From the NCBI RefSeq assembly GCF_003437535.1, contig NZ_QSQT01000008.1, positions 1 to 64,000 on the forward strand: a DNA stretch of 64,000 nucleotides. The letters run 5' to 3'. A program made the position numbers and the translations under genes. The notes under the pieces are model-generated. The model searched no databases. It was not told where the DNA came from and saw nothing but the letters and a program-made list of their open reading frames with translations. This document shows, in pieces, positions 27,222 to 35,580 of the stretch. This DNA is from Phocaeicola plebeius (GTDB lineage Bacteria; Bacteroidota; Bacteroidia; Bacteroidales; Bacteroidaceae). Position 1 is the stretch's first letter. Each line of letters opens with the position of its first letter.

Positions 27222-29229
27222 GCAACTCGTCGCGGTATTGTGCTGCTTCGATAAAGTCCAGTTTCTTGGCTGCTTCCTGCATCAGCTTGCGGGTCTGTTC
27301 GATGCTCTTCTGCAACTGGCCCTTTGTCATATACTGTACCACAGGGTCGGCGGCTGCATGAAGCTGGGCTTCAGTTTCGGTATAAGCCCGTGGTTCTTTG
27401 GGTTTGCTGCTGTTTTCCTGAGACGACTGTTTTTCGATGTCGAGCAGGGCATTGGCGCGTGAACGGGTAATTTGTTTCGGCGTGATGCCGTGTGCTTCGT
27501 TGTAAGCCAACTGCTTTTCCCGTCGGCGGTTGGTCTCATCGATGGTCTGTCGCATGCTGTCCGTAATACGGTCGGCATACATGATGACCTTTCCGTTCAC
27601 GTTGCGGGCAGCACGTCCGGCCGTCTGGGTGAGCGAGCGGTGCGAACGCAGGAAACCTTCCTTGTCGGCATCCAGGATAGCTACGAGCGACACCTCCGGC
27701 AAGTCGAGTCCCTCACGCAGCAGGTTGACACCCACCAGCACATCGTAGATACCTTCCCGCAGTTCGTCCATGATTTTGATACGCTCCAGTGTTTCCACGT
27801 CGCTGTGGATATAAGCGCAGCGGATACCGTTGTTGAGCAGGTATTCCGTCAGTTCTTCTGCCATGCGCTTGGTCAGGGTAGTGACAAGCACACGCTCCTC
27901 CCTTTCGATGCGCTGCTGAATCTCTTCCATCAGGTCGTCTATCTGGTTCAGGCTGGGACGTACGTCAATCACCGGGTCCAACAGTCCCGTAGGACGAATC
28001 ACCTGTTCCACTACGATACCTTCACTCTGTTGCAGTTCGTATTCTGCCGGAGTGGCACTCACGTAAATCACCTGCTTGGCCATCTGCTGGAACTCTTCGA
28101 ATGTAAGCGGACGGTTGTCCATGGCGGCCGGCAGACGGAATCCGTATTCCACCAGATTTGTCTTGCGGGCACGGTCACCGCCGTACATGGCCCTGATTTG
28201 CGGTACGCTGACGTGACTTTCATCGATGACAATCAGAAAATCTTCAGGGAAGAAATCAAGCAGACAGTAGGGACGGGTGCCCGGTTCGCGTCCGTCGAAG
28301 TAACGTGAATAGTTTTCAATCCCCGAACAATGTCCCAGCTCGCGCAGCATTTCCATGTCGTAGGTCACACGCTCGTACAGACGTTTGGCTTCGTAAGGTT
28401 TACCGATTTCTTCAAAATAAGCCACCTGCTTGGTCAGATCGTCTTCAATCTGATGAATGGCGCGGAGCGTACTTTCCTTGGTTGTCATGAACAGGTTGGC
28501 CGGATAAATCTTATATTCTTCGAACGTACCGATACGGTGTCCTGAAACCGGGTCTATCTCTTCAATACCGTCAATCTCATCGTCCCAGAACATTACCCGC
28601 AGCACACTGTCGGTATAAGCCAGGAAGATGTCCACCGTATCACCTTTTACACGGAAGTTGCCTCGGTTCAGCTCGATGTCATTCCGAACGTACAGACTGT
28701 CCACCAGCCGGCGGAGGAATACGTTGCGGTCCAGCAGCTTTCCTTTTTTGATTTCAATCACGTTGTTGTAGAAATCTGCCGGGTTTCCCATACCGTAGAT
28801 ACACGATACGGACGATACCACGATGACATCCTTCCGGCCGGAAAGGAGGGAAGAAGTTGCAGCCAGACGAAGCTTGTCGATTTCTTCGTTGATGGCCAGG
28901 TCTTTTTCAATATAAGTATCGGTCGACGGAATGTATGCTTCCGGCTGATAATAGTCGTAGTAAGACACATAATACTCCACCGCATTGTGAGGGAAGAAAT
29001 TTTTGAACTCCCCGTAAAGCTGGGCGGCCAGTGTCTTGTTGTGACTCAGAATCAGTGTCGGCTTGTTGATGTTCTTGATGACATTGGCAATGGTAAAAGT
29101 CTTTCCAGAGCCGGTTACTCCCAGCAGCGTCTGTGCAGGCACATGCTGCCGGATACCTTCAGTCAGTTGGGCGATGGCCTCCGGCTGGTCGCCGGTAGGC
29201 TGATAGTCGGATATCAGTTCAAAATCCAT
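27187..29229 (-). CDS. uvrB: Excinuclease ABC subunit B
   Basis: This 680-aa UvrB is the DNA-damage verification helicase of nucleotide excision repair. It has the Walker A GVTGSGKTFTIAN, the beta-hairpin YYVSYYDYYQPEAYIPSTDT, the DEAD-like VIDESHVSVPQIRAMY, helicase motif VI region QTAGRAARNVNGKVIMYAD, and a C-terminal UVR domain (TRKLMQEAAKKLDFIEAAQY) for UvrC binding. It is full length. It is convergent with the 2-hydroxyacid dehydrogenase-like gene. Confidence 0.98.
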   Translation of the reverse strand: MDFELISDYQPTGDQPEAIAQLTEGIRQHVPAQTLLGVTGSGKTFTIANVIKNINKPTLILSHNKTLAAQLYGEFKNFFPHNAVEYYVSYYDYYQPEAYIPSTDTYIEKDLAINEEIDKLRLAATSSLLSGRKDVIVVSSVSCIYGMGNPADFYNNVIEIKKGKLLDRNVFLRRLVDSLYVRNDIELNRGNFRVKGDTVDIFLAYTDSVLRVMFWDDEIDGIEEIDPVSGHRIGTFEEYKIYPANLFMTTKESTLRAIHQIEDDLTKQVAYFEEIGKPYEAKRLYERVTYDMEMLRELGHCSGIENYSRYFDGREPGTRPYCLLDFFPEDFLIVIDESHVSVPQIRAMYGGDRARKTNLVEYGFRLPAAMDNRPLTFEEFQQMAKQVIYVSATPAEYELQQSEGIVVEQVIRPTGLLDPVIDVRPSLNQIDDLMEEIQQRIEREERVLVTTLTKRMAEELTEYLLNNGIRCAYIHSDVETLERIKIMDELREGIYDVLVGVNLLREGLDLPEVSLVAILDADKEGFLRSHRSLTQTAGRAARNVNGKVIMYADRITDSMRQTIDETNRRREKQLAYNEAHGITPKQITRSRANALLDIEKQSSQENSSKPKEPRAYTETEAQLHAAADPVVQYMTKGQLQKSIEQTRKLMQEAAKKLDFIEAAQYRDELLKLEELLKEKS

Positions 29230-29329
29230 TGCATCTGAATATTGGTGAATGAAAACGGTTGTAAAATTACATATATATTTTATACCATACTTTGCAATCC
29301 TGAAAAATTACATTAAAAAATGGCCTGGA

Positions 29330-29361
29330 GTTGCATTATTCGCTGGAAAAGAGTAATTTTG
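29330..29361 (+). promoter_or_regulatory. Promoter of bamD-rpoZ
   Basis: GTTG (29330-29333), a 20-bp spacer and TAATTTTG (29354-29361) fit the Bacteroides promoter consensus, 20 bp ahead of the bamD ATG. Confidence 0.6.
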
Positions 29362-29381
29362 CGCAACTATATCAATTATAT

Positions 29382-30218
29382 ATGAAAAAATATATCGCAA
29401 TGGTCCTCCTTTCTGCTGGAGTTTTATCTTCATGCGGAGAGTACAATAAAGTGCTGAAAAGCACTGACTATGAATACAAATACGAAGCGGCGAAAAGCTA
29501 TTTTGCCAAGGGACAGAATTCACGTGCGGCAACCATTCTGGAAGAATTGATTCCTATTCTGAAGGGTACGGCCAACGGGGAAGAGTCTTTGTATATGCTG
29601 GCAATGACTTATTACAACCAGGGTGATTTTGTGACTGCTTCACATTATTTTAATACGTATTATACGACTTATCCGCGCGGTACTTATACGGAACTGGCGC
29701 GTTTTCATAGCGGAAAGGCTTTGTTCCTTGATACTCCGGAACCACGTCTGGACCAGAGCAGCACGTACAAGGCTATTCAGGAACTGCAGATGTTTTTGGA
29801 GTATTTTCCCGCAAGTCAGCGAAAGGATATTGCCCAGAACATGATTTTTGAGTTGCAGGACAAGTTGGTGGAGAAGGAATACCTTTCTTCCAAACTCTAT
29901 TACGACTTGGGCTCTTATTCAGGAAATTCGGTGTATAGCAGCACGGGTAACAATTATCTGGCAGCCATTGTCACAGCACAGAATGTGTTGAAAGAATATC
30001 CTTACACCAAATTGCGTGAGGAACTTTCTATTCTGATTCTCCGTGCCAAGTATCACATGGCAAAGGAGAGTGTGCTGGAAAAGAGAGAAGACCGTATGCG
30101 CGAAACCGTGGATGAATATTATGCTTTCAAGAATGAGTTCCCGGAAAGCAAATACATGAAAGAAGTGGAAGACATCTTCAAAGAAGTCAGCAAGTACATT
30201 TCTACAGATGAAGAATAA
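29382..30218 (+). CDS. bamD: Outer-membrane protein assembly factor BamD
   Basis: This 278-aa lipoprotein starts at ATG 29382 (the in-frame extension to 29331 lies over the promoter). The lipobox VLSSC puts the acylated Cys at residue 18. The mature part is a run of TPR helices (SLYMLAMTYYNQGDFVTASH, ARFHSGKALF, AIQELQMFLEYFP), as in BamD/YfiO. It is part of the BAM complex that folds beta-barrel proteins at the outer membrane. It is followed by rpoZ after 29 bp. Confidence 0.92.
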   Translation: MKKYIAMVLLSAGVLSSCGEYNKVLKSTDYEYKYEAAKSYFAKGQNSRAATILEELIPILKGTANGEESLYMLAMTYYNQGDFVTASHYFNTYYTTYPRGTYTELARFHSGKALFLDTPEPRLDQSSTYKAIQELQMFLEYFPASQRKDIAQNMIFELQDKLVEKEYLSSKLYYDLGSYSGNSVYSSTGNNYLAAIVTAQNVLKEYPYTKLREELSILILRAKYHMAKESVLEKREDRMRETVDEYYAFKNEFPESKYMKEVEDIFKEVSKYISTDEE

Positions 30219-30247
30219 TATAAACGTTTATAATTATAAATTAAGTT

Positions 30248-30583
30248 ATGGATTACAAAAAAACAAACGCTCCTACAAATACGGTTACACGTAATTTGAT
30301 GGAACTCTGTGAGGACACAGGCAATATTTATGAAACAGTATCTATCATCGGCAAGCGTGCCAACCAGATTGCTGCCGAAATGAAGAATGACCTTTCCAAG
30401 AAACTGCAGGAGTTTGCTTCTTATAACGATAACCTTGAAGAGGTGTTTGAAAACAGAGAACAGATTGAAATCTCTCGTTATTATGAAAAACTCCCGAAAC
30501 CGACGTTGATTGCGACTCAGGAGTACATAGAAGGAAAGGTTTATTACAGAAACCCGGCAAAGGAAAAGGAAAAATTGCAGTAA
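30248..30583 (+). CDS. rpoZ: RNA polymerase omega subunit (Bacteroidetes type)
   Basis: This 111-aa protein has the omega core ETVSIIGKRANQIAAEMK, equivalent to the RARQ region of RpoZ, with longer flanks than the proteobacterial protein. It helps assemble beta-prime. The position after bamD and before a DUF4293 gene is the common Bacteroidetes order. It starts 29 bp after bamD. Confidence 0.85.
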   Translation: MDYKKTNAPTNTVTRNLMELCEDTGNIYETVSIIGKRANQIAAEMKNDLSKKLQEFASYNDNLEEVFENREQIEISRYYEKLPKPTLIATQEYIEGKVYYRNPAKEKEKLQ

Positions 30584-30609
30584 TCCTCCTATAGGTAAAG
30601 ATTTTAGTG

Positions 30610-30678
30610 AATGCGCATGCGCATTTGGGCTTGTCATTCTGAGTGTAGACGGCAAGAACCGTCGCCCTCAGAATGACA
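30610..30678. repeat. 16-bp palindrome and GTCATTCTGAG hairpin
   Basis: AATGCGCATGCGCATT (30610-30625) is a perfect palindrome. It is followed by TGTCATTCTGAG (30632-30643), the exact reverse complement of 30667-30678, with an inner GACGG/CCGTC pair (648-652 and 659-663). This makes a stable extended hairpin between rpoZ and the DUF4293 gene. TCATTCTGAG arms of this kind recur as dispersed repeats in many bacterial genomes (recalled, not checked). It has no T-run, so it is not a classic terminator. Confidence 0.6.
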
Positions 30679-30708
30679 TTTGTTTTGGAAACCTTAATAC
30701 GATTGATT

Positions 30709-31164
30709 ATGATACAGAGAATACAGACCGTTTATTTGCTCGTAGTAGCTATCTTGATGGTAGTAATGATGTCTGTTCCCGTGGGCAGCTTCTATACCGA
30801 TAAAAATATTTGTGAGATGACAAACCTTTCATACCTGCTTCCGGACGGAGCGGTGAACTATACGCCGTGGGCTTTGTTTGCGATACTGGTAGTAGTGGCT
30901 GTGATGGCTTTGGTGACTATTTTCCTTTACCGGAAACGTATGTTGCAGATTCGTCTGACCATCTTCAATACGATTGTGCTGGTTGGTTACTATTTGGTAC
31001 TGGCTTATTTTGTCGTAAATCCGGACAAGGCATTCGATGACTACAGTTTCATGCCTTCATGGACAGTTTGTCTTCCATTGGTAAGCATTATCCTGAACTG
31101 GCTGGCTATCCGTGCTATCGGCAAGGATGAGATGCTGGTAAAGGCGTACGAAAGATTGCGCTGA
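30709..31164 (+). CDS. DUF4293 family membrane protein
   Basis: This 151-aa protein starts MIQRIQTVYLLVVAILMVVM (ATG 30709; the in-frame extension to 30673 lies in the hairpin region). It has four predicted membrane helices, with a periplasmic loop after the first that contains YTDKNICEMTNLSYLLPDG. The MIQRIQTVYL start and the position behind rpoZ are typical of DUF4293 in Bacteroidetes. Function is unknown. Confidence 0.82.
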   Translation: MIQRIQTVYLLVVAILMVVMMSVPVGSFYTDKNICEMTNLSYLLPDGAVNYTPWALFAILVVVAVMALVTIFLYRKRMLQIRLTIFNTIVLVGYYLVLAYFVVNPDKAFDDYSFMPSWTVCLPLVSIILNWLAIRAIGKDEMLVKAYERLR

Positions 31165-31182
31165 TTCGCAGTTTGTAATAAG

Positions 31183-31234
31183 AAAGCCATCGGGGCGTTT
31201 CTTTACTTTAGAGGAAACGCCCCGATGGCTTTTA
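31183..31234. terminator. Strong bidirectional terminator
   Basis: A 19-bp perfect stem (31183-31201 with 31214-31232) has an A-run before it and TTTT after it. It lies between the DUF4293 gene and the convergent metallo-hydrolase gene. Confidence 0.92.
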
Positions 31235-31247
31235 TTCTTTTCTTCTG

Positions 31248-32054
31248 TTATTCCAGGATATACATTTCAGAAGGAGTGGTTCGCTTCAGTGGAGTTACTT
31301 CCACGTCTTTTCCTACGATGATGTTTTCCTGCCGGAATGCCAGTTCCACTGTCTTGAAAGCCAGCTCCGGATGGTTGTTGTCCTTGCTCAGGTGGCAGAG
31401 CCATAAATGTTTCAAACGCTGGGGAAAATGATGACTCAGGTAGTCGGCCATTTCGTGGTTGCTCATGTGTCCGTTCGGGCCGGCAATGCGCTCCTTCAGA
31501 TGCTGTGGGTAAGGTCCCATCTGGAGCATGCTGTCGTCGTAGTTGGCTTCCAGTATCAGGTAATCAGCCTGCTGTATGAAGCGTGAGGCAGTCGGGGTGA
31601 TATGTCCGATGTCGGTCAGGAAAGAGAATGTCTTATCGCCTGCCGTGATGCAGTAACCCACGTTGTCGGTTCCGTCGTGAGGCACTTCGAAGCAGGTGAT
31701 GGTGAAATCTCCTACGCTGAATGTTTCTTCTTTCCGGATAAAGCGGGTACGTTCGGGACTTAATCGTTCGGTCATGCAGTAGCTGTGCTTCATGCCTTCG
31801 TGTATTTCCGGAGTGGTATATACCGGAATCCCGTGCTTCTCTCCCAAATGCCCTACTGCCTTGATGTGGTCGGCGTGGTCATGAGTAACCAGTACAGCCT
31901 GTATCCCTTCAAGGTTTAGCATACGTTCCTTAAATACCTTCTTGATGGTGCGGATACCGATACCGGCATCAACCAATATGGCGGTGTTGTCAGTAGCCAG
32001 GTAGTAACAGTTTCCGCTGCTGCCGCTGGCCAGACTCATAAATTTTACTGTCAT
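31248..32054 (-). CDS. MBL-fold metallo-hydrolase (YycJ/WalJ-like)
   Basis: This 268-aa protein starts MTVKFMSLASGSSGNCYYLA, the SGSSGN start typical of the YycJ/WalJ group. The metal site THDHADH (HxHxDH) is followed by further His ligands in GDFTITCFEVPHDGTDNVGY and SNHEMADYLSHHFP. Homologues are proposed 5' exonucleases or DNA-processing hydrolases; the sequence shows the fold, not the substrate. It is driven by the repeat-borne promoter at 32081-32112 and ends in a shared terminator. Confidence 0.85.
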   Translation of the reverse strand: MTVKFMSLASGSSGNCYYLATDNTAILVDAGIGIRTIKKVFKERMLNLEGIQAVLVTHDHADHIKAVGHLGEKHGIPVYTTPEIHEGMKHSYCMTERLSPERTRFIRKEETFSVGDFTITCFEVPHDGTDNVGYCITAGDKTFSFLTDIGHITPTASRFIQQADYLILEANYDDSMLQMGPYPQHLKERIAGPNGHMSNHEMADYLSHHFPQRLKHLWLCHLSKDNNHPELAFKTVELAFRQENIIVGKDVEVTPLKRTTPSEMYILE

Positions 32055-32080
32055 TGTCTCTCTTTTTTGCTAAAGGAACG

Positions 32081-32203
32081 CAAAGATAGTGAAAGGTGAG
32101 AGGAGAGACAAACGAAAAACAAAGTTTTTCAGGTTTGGCTATCCCGAACCGCTTCCTGTCTTATGAAAAGATAGTGAAAGGTGAGAGGAAAGGCAAACGA
32201 AAA
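32081..32203 (-). promoter_or_regulatory. Promoter-bearing repeat, two tandem copies upstream of the metallo-hydrolase gene
   Basis: On the minus strand copy 1 reads TTTG (32109-32112), 20 bp, TATCTTTG (32081-32088), a full-consensus Bacteroides promoter 27 bp before the ATG. Ahead of the -33 is a GAAAAAC/GTTTTTC hairpin (about 32114-32130). Copy 2 (32166-32203) repeats the block with a mutated -7 (TATCTTTT) and a good TTTG at 32194-32197. The block 32081-32134 matches 37588-37641 at 49 of 54 positions by eye, upstream of lgt. Confidence 0.7.
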
Positions 32204-32218
32204 AAGATATAAATAAAA

Positions 32219-32247
32219 CAAGGCCATTCCGAAAAGGAACAGCCTTG
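32219..32247 (-). terminator. Terminator of uxaC
   Basis: A 12-bp stem (32219-32230 with 32236-32247, two G-U pairs) is followed on the minus strand by TTTTATTT, 40 bp after the uxaC stop. Confidence 0.75.
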
Positions 32248-32286
32248 CAAACGAGTTGTATCTGTTTTTAGATATACCGTAATTTC

Positions 32287-33693
32287 TTAGAACTGGAAAA
32301 AATTCTTGGCGTTGTTGTAGCAGATGTCTTCCACCATCTGTTGTACGCGCGGCATTTCGCATTCAGGAATTTCACCGTTTTCTACATCTCTTCCCAGCAG
32401 GTTACAGAGTGTACGGCGGAAGTATTCATGACGCGGGTAAGAAAGGAAGGAACGTGAGTCGGTAAGCATACCTACGAAGCGGCTCAGCAATCCCAGCAGG
32501 GAAAGTGCGTTCATCTGTTTTTCCATACCGTCTTTCTGATCGAGGAACCACCAGCCTGAACCGAACTGGATTTTTCCCGGGATAGAACCATCCTGGAAGT
32601 TGCCCAACATGGTAGCGATTACTTCGTTGGCGCAAGGATTCAGGTTGTAGAGAATGGTCTTAGTAAGCTTTCCTTCTGAGTTCAGGCGATCCAGGTATTT
32701 TGCCATAGATTTGGCTGTGGTAAATTCACCGATAGAGTCGAAACCAGTGTCAGGTCCTAACAGCTTGAACATCTTGGTATTGTTGTTGCGGATAGCACCG
32801 TAGTGGAACTGCTGTGTCCAGCCAGTTTCCCAGTCCATTTCGCCGAATACCACCAGCATGGCCGACTTGAACTTCAGAATTTCTTCGTGTGTCAGTTCCG
32901 TACCACCGTATACCTTGTTGAAGATGGCGCGGATTTCCGCATCCGTATAATCTTCTGCATAGAACTCTTCAATACCGTGGTCGGACAACTTACAGCCTTG
33001 TTCGGCAAAGAAAGCGTGACGTTTGCGCAGCGCTTCAATCATGTCGTCAAAGTTAGAGATGCTGACACCGCTTACTTCTGCCAGTTTTTCTACGTAGGCA
33101 CGGAATTCAGCCGGCACTTCTACTGCCATTGCCTTATCCGGACGCCAGGTAGGCAGCATCTTGATTTCAAATCCGCTTTCACGGGTAGCGATGTGATATT
33201 CCAGTGAATCTACCGGGTCGTCCGTTGTGCAGACTGTTTCTACATGATAGCGACGCATCAGGTTGCGAGCTGAATATTCCGGAGTAGCCAGTTTGGCATT
33301 ACATTCGTCAAAAATTTCGCGGGCGGTAGACGGATTCAGAATCTTGTCGATGCCGAAAGCAGTCTTCAGTTCCAGGTGTGTCCAGTGATACAGCGGGTTG
33401 CGGAATGTATAAGGAACAGTTTCAGCCCATTTTTCGAACTTTTCCCAGTCGGTAGTGTCTGTTCCGGTGCAGTAACGTTCTGCCACTCCGTTGCTTCGCA
33501 TGGCACGCCATTTATAGTGGTCACCTCCCAGCCAGATTTCAGTAATGGATTTGAACTGGTAATCGTCGGCTACCATTTTTGGAATCAGGTGGCAGTGATA
33601 GTCAATAATCGGCATTTTAGCCGCATGATTGTGATATAACTCCTGTGCGGTTTCAGTTTGCAGCAGGAAGTTTTCGTCCATAAATTTCTTCAT
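32287..33693 (-). CDS. uxaC: Glucuronate/galacturonate isomerase
   Basis: This 468-aa enzyme isomerises D-glucuronate to D-fructuronate and D-galacturonate to D-tagaturonate. Family motifs are DYHCHLIPKMVADDYQF (metal-binding His pair), TDDPVDSLEYH, and FGSGWWFLDQKDGMEKQMNA. Length is standard. It is divergent from uxaB, the next enzyme of the pathway, across a 312-bp gap. It ends in its own terminator, so it is probably monocistronic. Confidence 0.96.
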   Translation of the reverse strand: MKKFMDENFLLQTETAQELYHNHAAKMPIIDYHCHLIPKMVADDYQFKSITEIWLGGDHYKWRAMRSNGVAERYCTGTDTTDWEKFEKWAETVPYTFRNPLYHWTHLELKTAFGIDKILNPSTAREIFDECNAKLATPEYSARNLMRRYHVETVCTTDDPVDSLEYHIATRESGFEIKMLPTWRPDKAMAVEVPAEFRAYVEKLAEVSGVSISNFDDMIEALRKRHAFFAEQGCKLSDHGIEEFYAEDYTDAEIRAIFNKVYGGTELTHEEILKFKSAMLVVFGEMDWETGWTQQFHYGAIRNNNTKMFKLLGPDTGFDSIGEFTTAKSMAKYLDRLNSEGKLTKTILYNLNPCANEVIATMLGNFQDGSIPGKIQFGSGWWFLDQKDGMEKQMNALSLLGLLSRFVGMLTDSRSFLSYPRHEYFRRTLCNLLGRDVENGEIPECEMPRVQQMVEDICYNNAKNFFQF

Positions 33694-33766
33694 GATAAAT
33701 TGTATTTTTAAGTTTCGTAGTTGTTTTCAAATAATATAGTATTGAATAGATAACTTACAATTTATT

Positions 33767-33782
33767 TATGTTGGGCAACATA
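33767..33782. promoter_or_regulatory. Palindrome TATGTTGGGCAACATA in the uxaC/uxaB gap, possible operator
   Basis: The half-sites ATGTTG and CAACAT are separated by two bases. The site is 74 bp ahead of uxaC and 48 bp ahead of the uxaB -33 box. It shares both half-sites with 24157-24172. A regulator is not identifiable in the window. The remaining 33694-34005 gap holds the uxaB promoter and a leader of about 140 bases with no gene. Confidence 0.45.
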
Positions 33783-33829
33783 AAATATCGAATACCTATC
33801 CGTTATCGAACACGAAAGTAGAAATTTTA

Positions 33830-33859
33830 TTTGTAATAACAAAATATTTATTACCTTTG
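33830..33859 (+). promoter_or_regulatory. Promoter of uxaB
   Basis: TTTG (33830-33833), an 18-bp spacer and TACCTTTG (33852-33859) fit the Bacteroides consensus with a slightly short spacer. It implies a 5' leader of about 140 nt before ATG 34006, including the small dyad ATCCATAGATGGAT. Confidence 0.6.
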
Positions 33860-34005
33860 CAACACTCATTTATGAAAATTAAATCCATAGATGGATAGAC
33901 AAGTATGTGAAAAACAACGGGTTACATTCAACTCTTCTAATTTTTGAAGGGTAAAATGCAACCAAAAGGCCGAAAGGACAACAATTTTGTTATTAAAGAT
34001 ATAAT

Positions 34006-35445
34006 ATGAAAGCATTAAACAAAGAGACCGCAAAGAAAACGGTCCGTCCGGAAAGAATTATTCAGTTTGGCGAAGGTAATTTCCTTCGTGCGTTTGTTGA
34101 CTGGATTATCTACAACATGAACGAAAAGGCTGATTTCAACAGCAGTGTAGTGGTGGTTCAGCCCATCGAAAAAGGAATGATTGACATGCTGAACGCGCAG
34201 GATTGTCTTTATCATGTCAATTTGCAGGGCTTGGACAAAGGGGAAACGGTGAACAGCCTGACCATGATTGACGTAATCAGCCGTGCACTGAATCCTTACA
34301 GTCAGTTTGAAGAGTTCATGAAGCTGGCCGAACAGCCGGAAATGCGTTTCGTAATCTCCAATACAACCGAAGCAGGTATTGCGTTCGACCCTTCCTGCAA
34401 ACTGGAAAATGCACCGGCTTCTTCTTATCCGGGCAAGCTGACACAACTTTTGTATCATCGCTATAAAACCTTCCAGGGAGATATGTCAAAGGGATTGATT
34501 ATCTTCCCCTGTGAACTGATTTTCCTGAACGGACACAAGTTGAAAGAAACCATCTATCAGTATATTGAGCTTTGGAACTTGGGAGATGACTTCAAGCAAT
34601 GGTTTGAAAAGGCTTGTGGTGTGTATGCTACATTGGTTGACCGTATCGTACCGGGATTCCCGCGCAAGGATATTGCGGCTATCAAAGAAAAACTGCAATA
34701 CGATGACAACATGGTGGTGCAGGCCGAAATTTTCCATCTGTGGGTAATTGAAGCACCTCAGGAAGTAGCTGCCGAATTCCCGGCCGACAAAGCCGGACTG
34801 AATGTGCTCTTTGTGCCGTCGGAAGCACCGTACCACGAACGGAAAGTGACTTTGCTGAACGGACCACACACCGTGCTTTCTCCGGTAGCTTACTTGTCGG
34901 GTATCAATATCGTGCGTGATGCCTGCCAGCATCCGGTAGTAGGCAAGTTTATCCATAAAGTAATGTTCGAGGAACTGATGGAAACCCTGAACCTGCCGAA
35001 AGCAGAATTGGAAAAATTTGCACATGACGTGCTGGAACGCTTCAACAATCCGTTTGTAGACCATCAGGTGACTTCTATCATGCTGAATTCCTTCCCAAAA
35101 TACCAGACACGCGATTTGCCGGGTTTGAAGACTTACTTGGAACGCAAGGGCAAGTTGCCTGAAGGGCTGGTATTGGGACTGGCCGCCATCATTACCTACT
35201 ACAAAGGTGGTGTACGTGCCGATGGCGCAGAAATCGTGCCCAATGACGCACAGGAAATCATGGACCTGCTGAAACAGTTGTGGGCCACGGGTGATACAGC
35301 CAAGGTAACCGAAGGCGTGCTGGGTGCCACCTTTATCTGGGGCGAAGACCTGAACCTGATTCCGGGACTGGCAGAAGCCGTGAAGAAGAACCTGGACAGC
35401 ATTCAGGAAAAAGGTATGCTGGAAACCGTGAAAGCCATTCTGTAA
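34006..35445 (+). CDS. uxaB: Tagaturonate reductase (altronate oxidoreductase)
   Basis: This 479-aa mannitol-dehydrogenase-family enzyme reduces D-tagaturonate to D-altronate with NADH. The N-terminal IIQFGEGNFLRAFVDWIIYN is the nucleotide-binding start of UxaB. Later, LLNGPHTVLSPVAYLSG and ERFNNPFVDHQVTSIMLNSF are conserved catalytic-domain segments. It is paired with divergent uxaC; the kinase and aldolase of the pathway are outside the window. A terminator follows at 35477-35517. A fructuronate reductase (UxuB) activity is a less likely alternative. Confidence 0.92.
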   Translation: MKALNKETAKKTVRPERIIQFGEGNFLRAFVDWIIYNMNEKADFNSSVVVVQPIEKGMIDMLNAQDCLYHVNLQGLDKGETVNSLTMIDVISRALNPYSQFEEFMKLAEQPEMRFVISNTTEAGIAFDPSCKLENAPASSYPGKLTQLLYHRYKTFQGDMSKGLIIFPCELIFLNGHKLKETIYQYIELWNLGDDFKQWFEKACGVYATLVDRIVPGFPRKDIAAIKEKLQYDDNMVVQAEIFHLWVIEAPQEVAAEFPADKAGLNVLFVPSEAPYHERKVTLLNGPHTVLSPVAYLSGINIVRDACQHPVVGKFIHKVMFEELMETLNLPKAELEKFAHDVLERFNNPFVDHQVTSIMLNSFPKYQTRDLPGLKTYLERKGKLPEGLVLGLAAIITYYKGGVRADGAEIVPNDAQEIMDLLKQLWATGDTAKVTEGVLGATFIWGEDLNLIPGLAEAVKKNLDSIQEKGMLETVKAIL

Positions 35446-35476
35446 CGATTAATTGTTAGAATTCCATATCATTATG

Positions 35477-35517
35477 CGGGAGGAGAAGCCTGTTTGGGGA
35501 CTTTTCCTCCCGTTTTG
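35477..35517 (+). terminator. Terminator of uxaB
   Basis: CGGGAGGAGAAG (35477-35488) pairs with CTTTTCCTCCCG (35501-35511/12) with one mismatch, followed by TTTTG. Confidence 0.75.
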
Positions 35518-35580
35518 TATGTATAAACTTGCATTTTTAATTCTTTTTGTTTATCTTGCCTTTCAAAGCAGGAGGCAGGT

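Noticed and set aside
27472..28308. Open frame of 278 codons antisense to uvrB
   Set aside because: uvrB has all helicase motifs on the opposite strand; the antisense frame has none.
33860..34005. Riboswitch in the uxaB leader
   Set aside because: Only a small ATCCAT/ATGGAT dyad is seen; no known aptamer pattern could be recognised.
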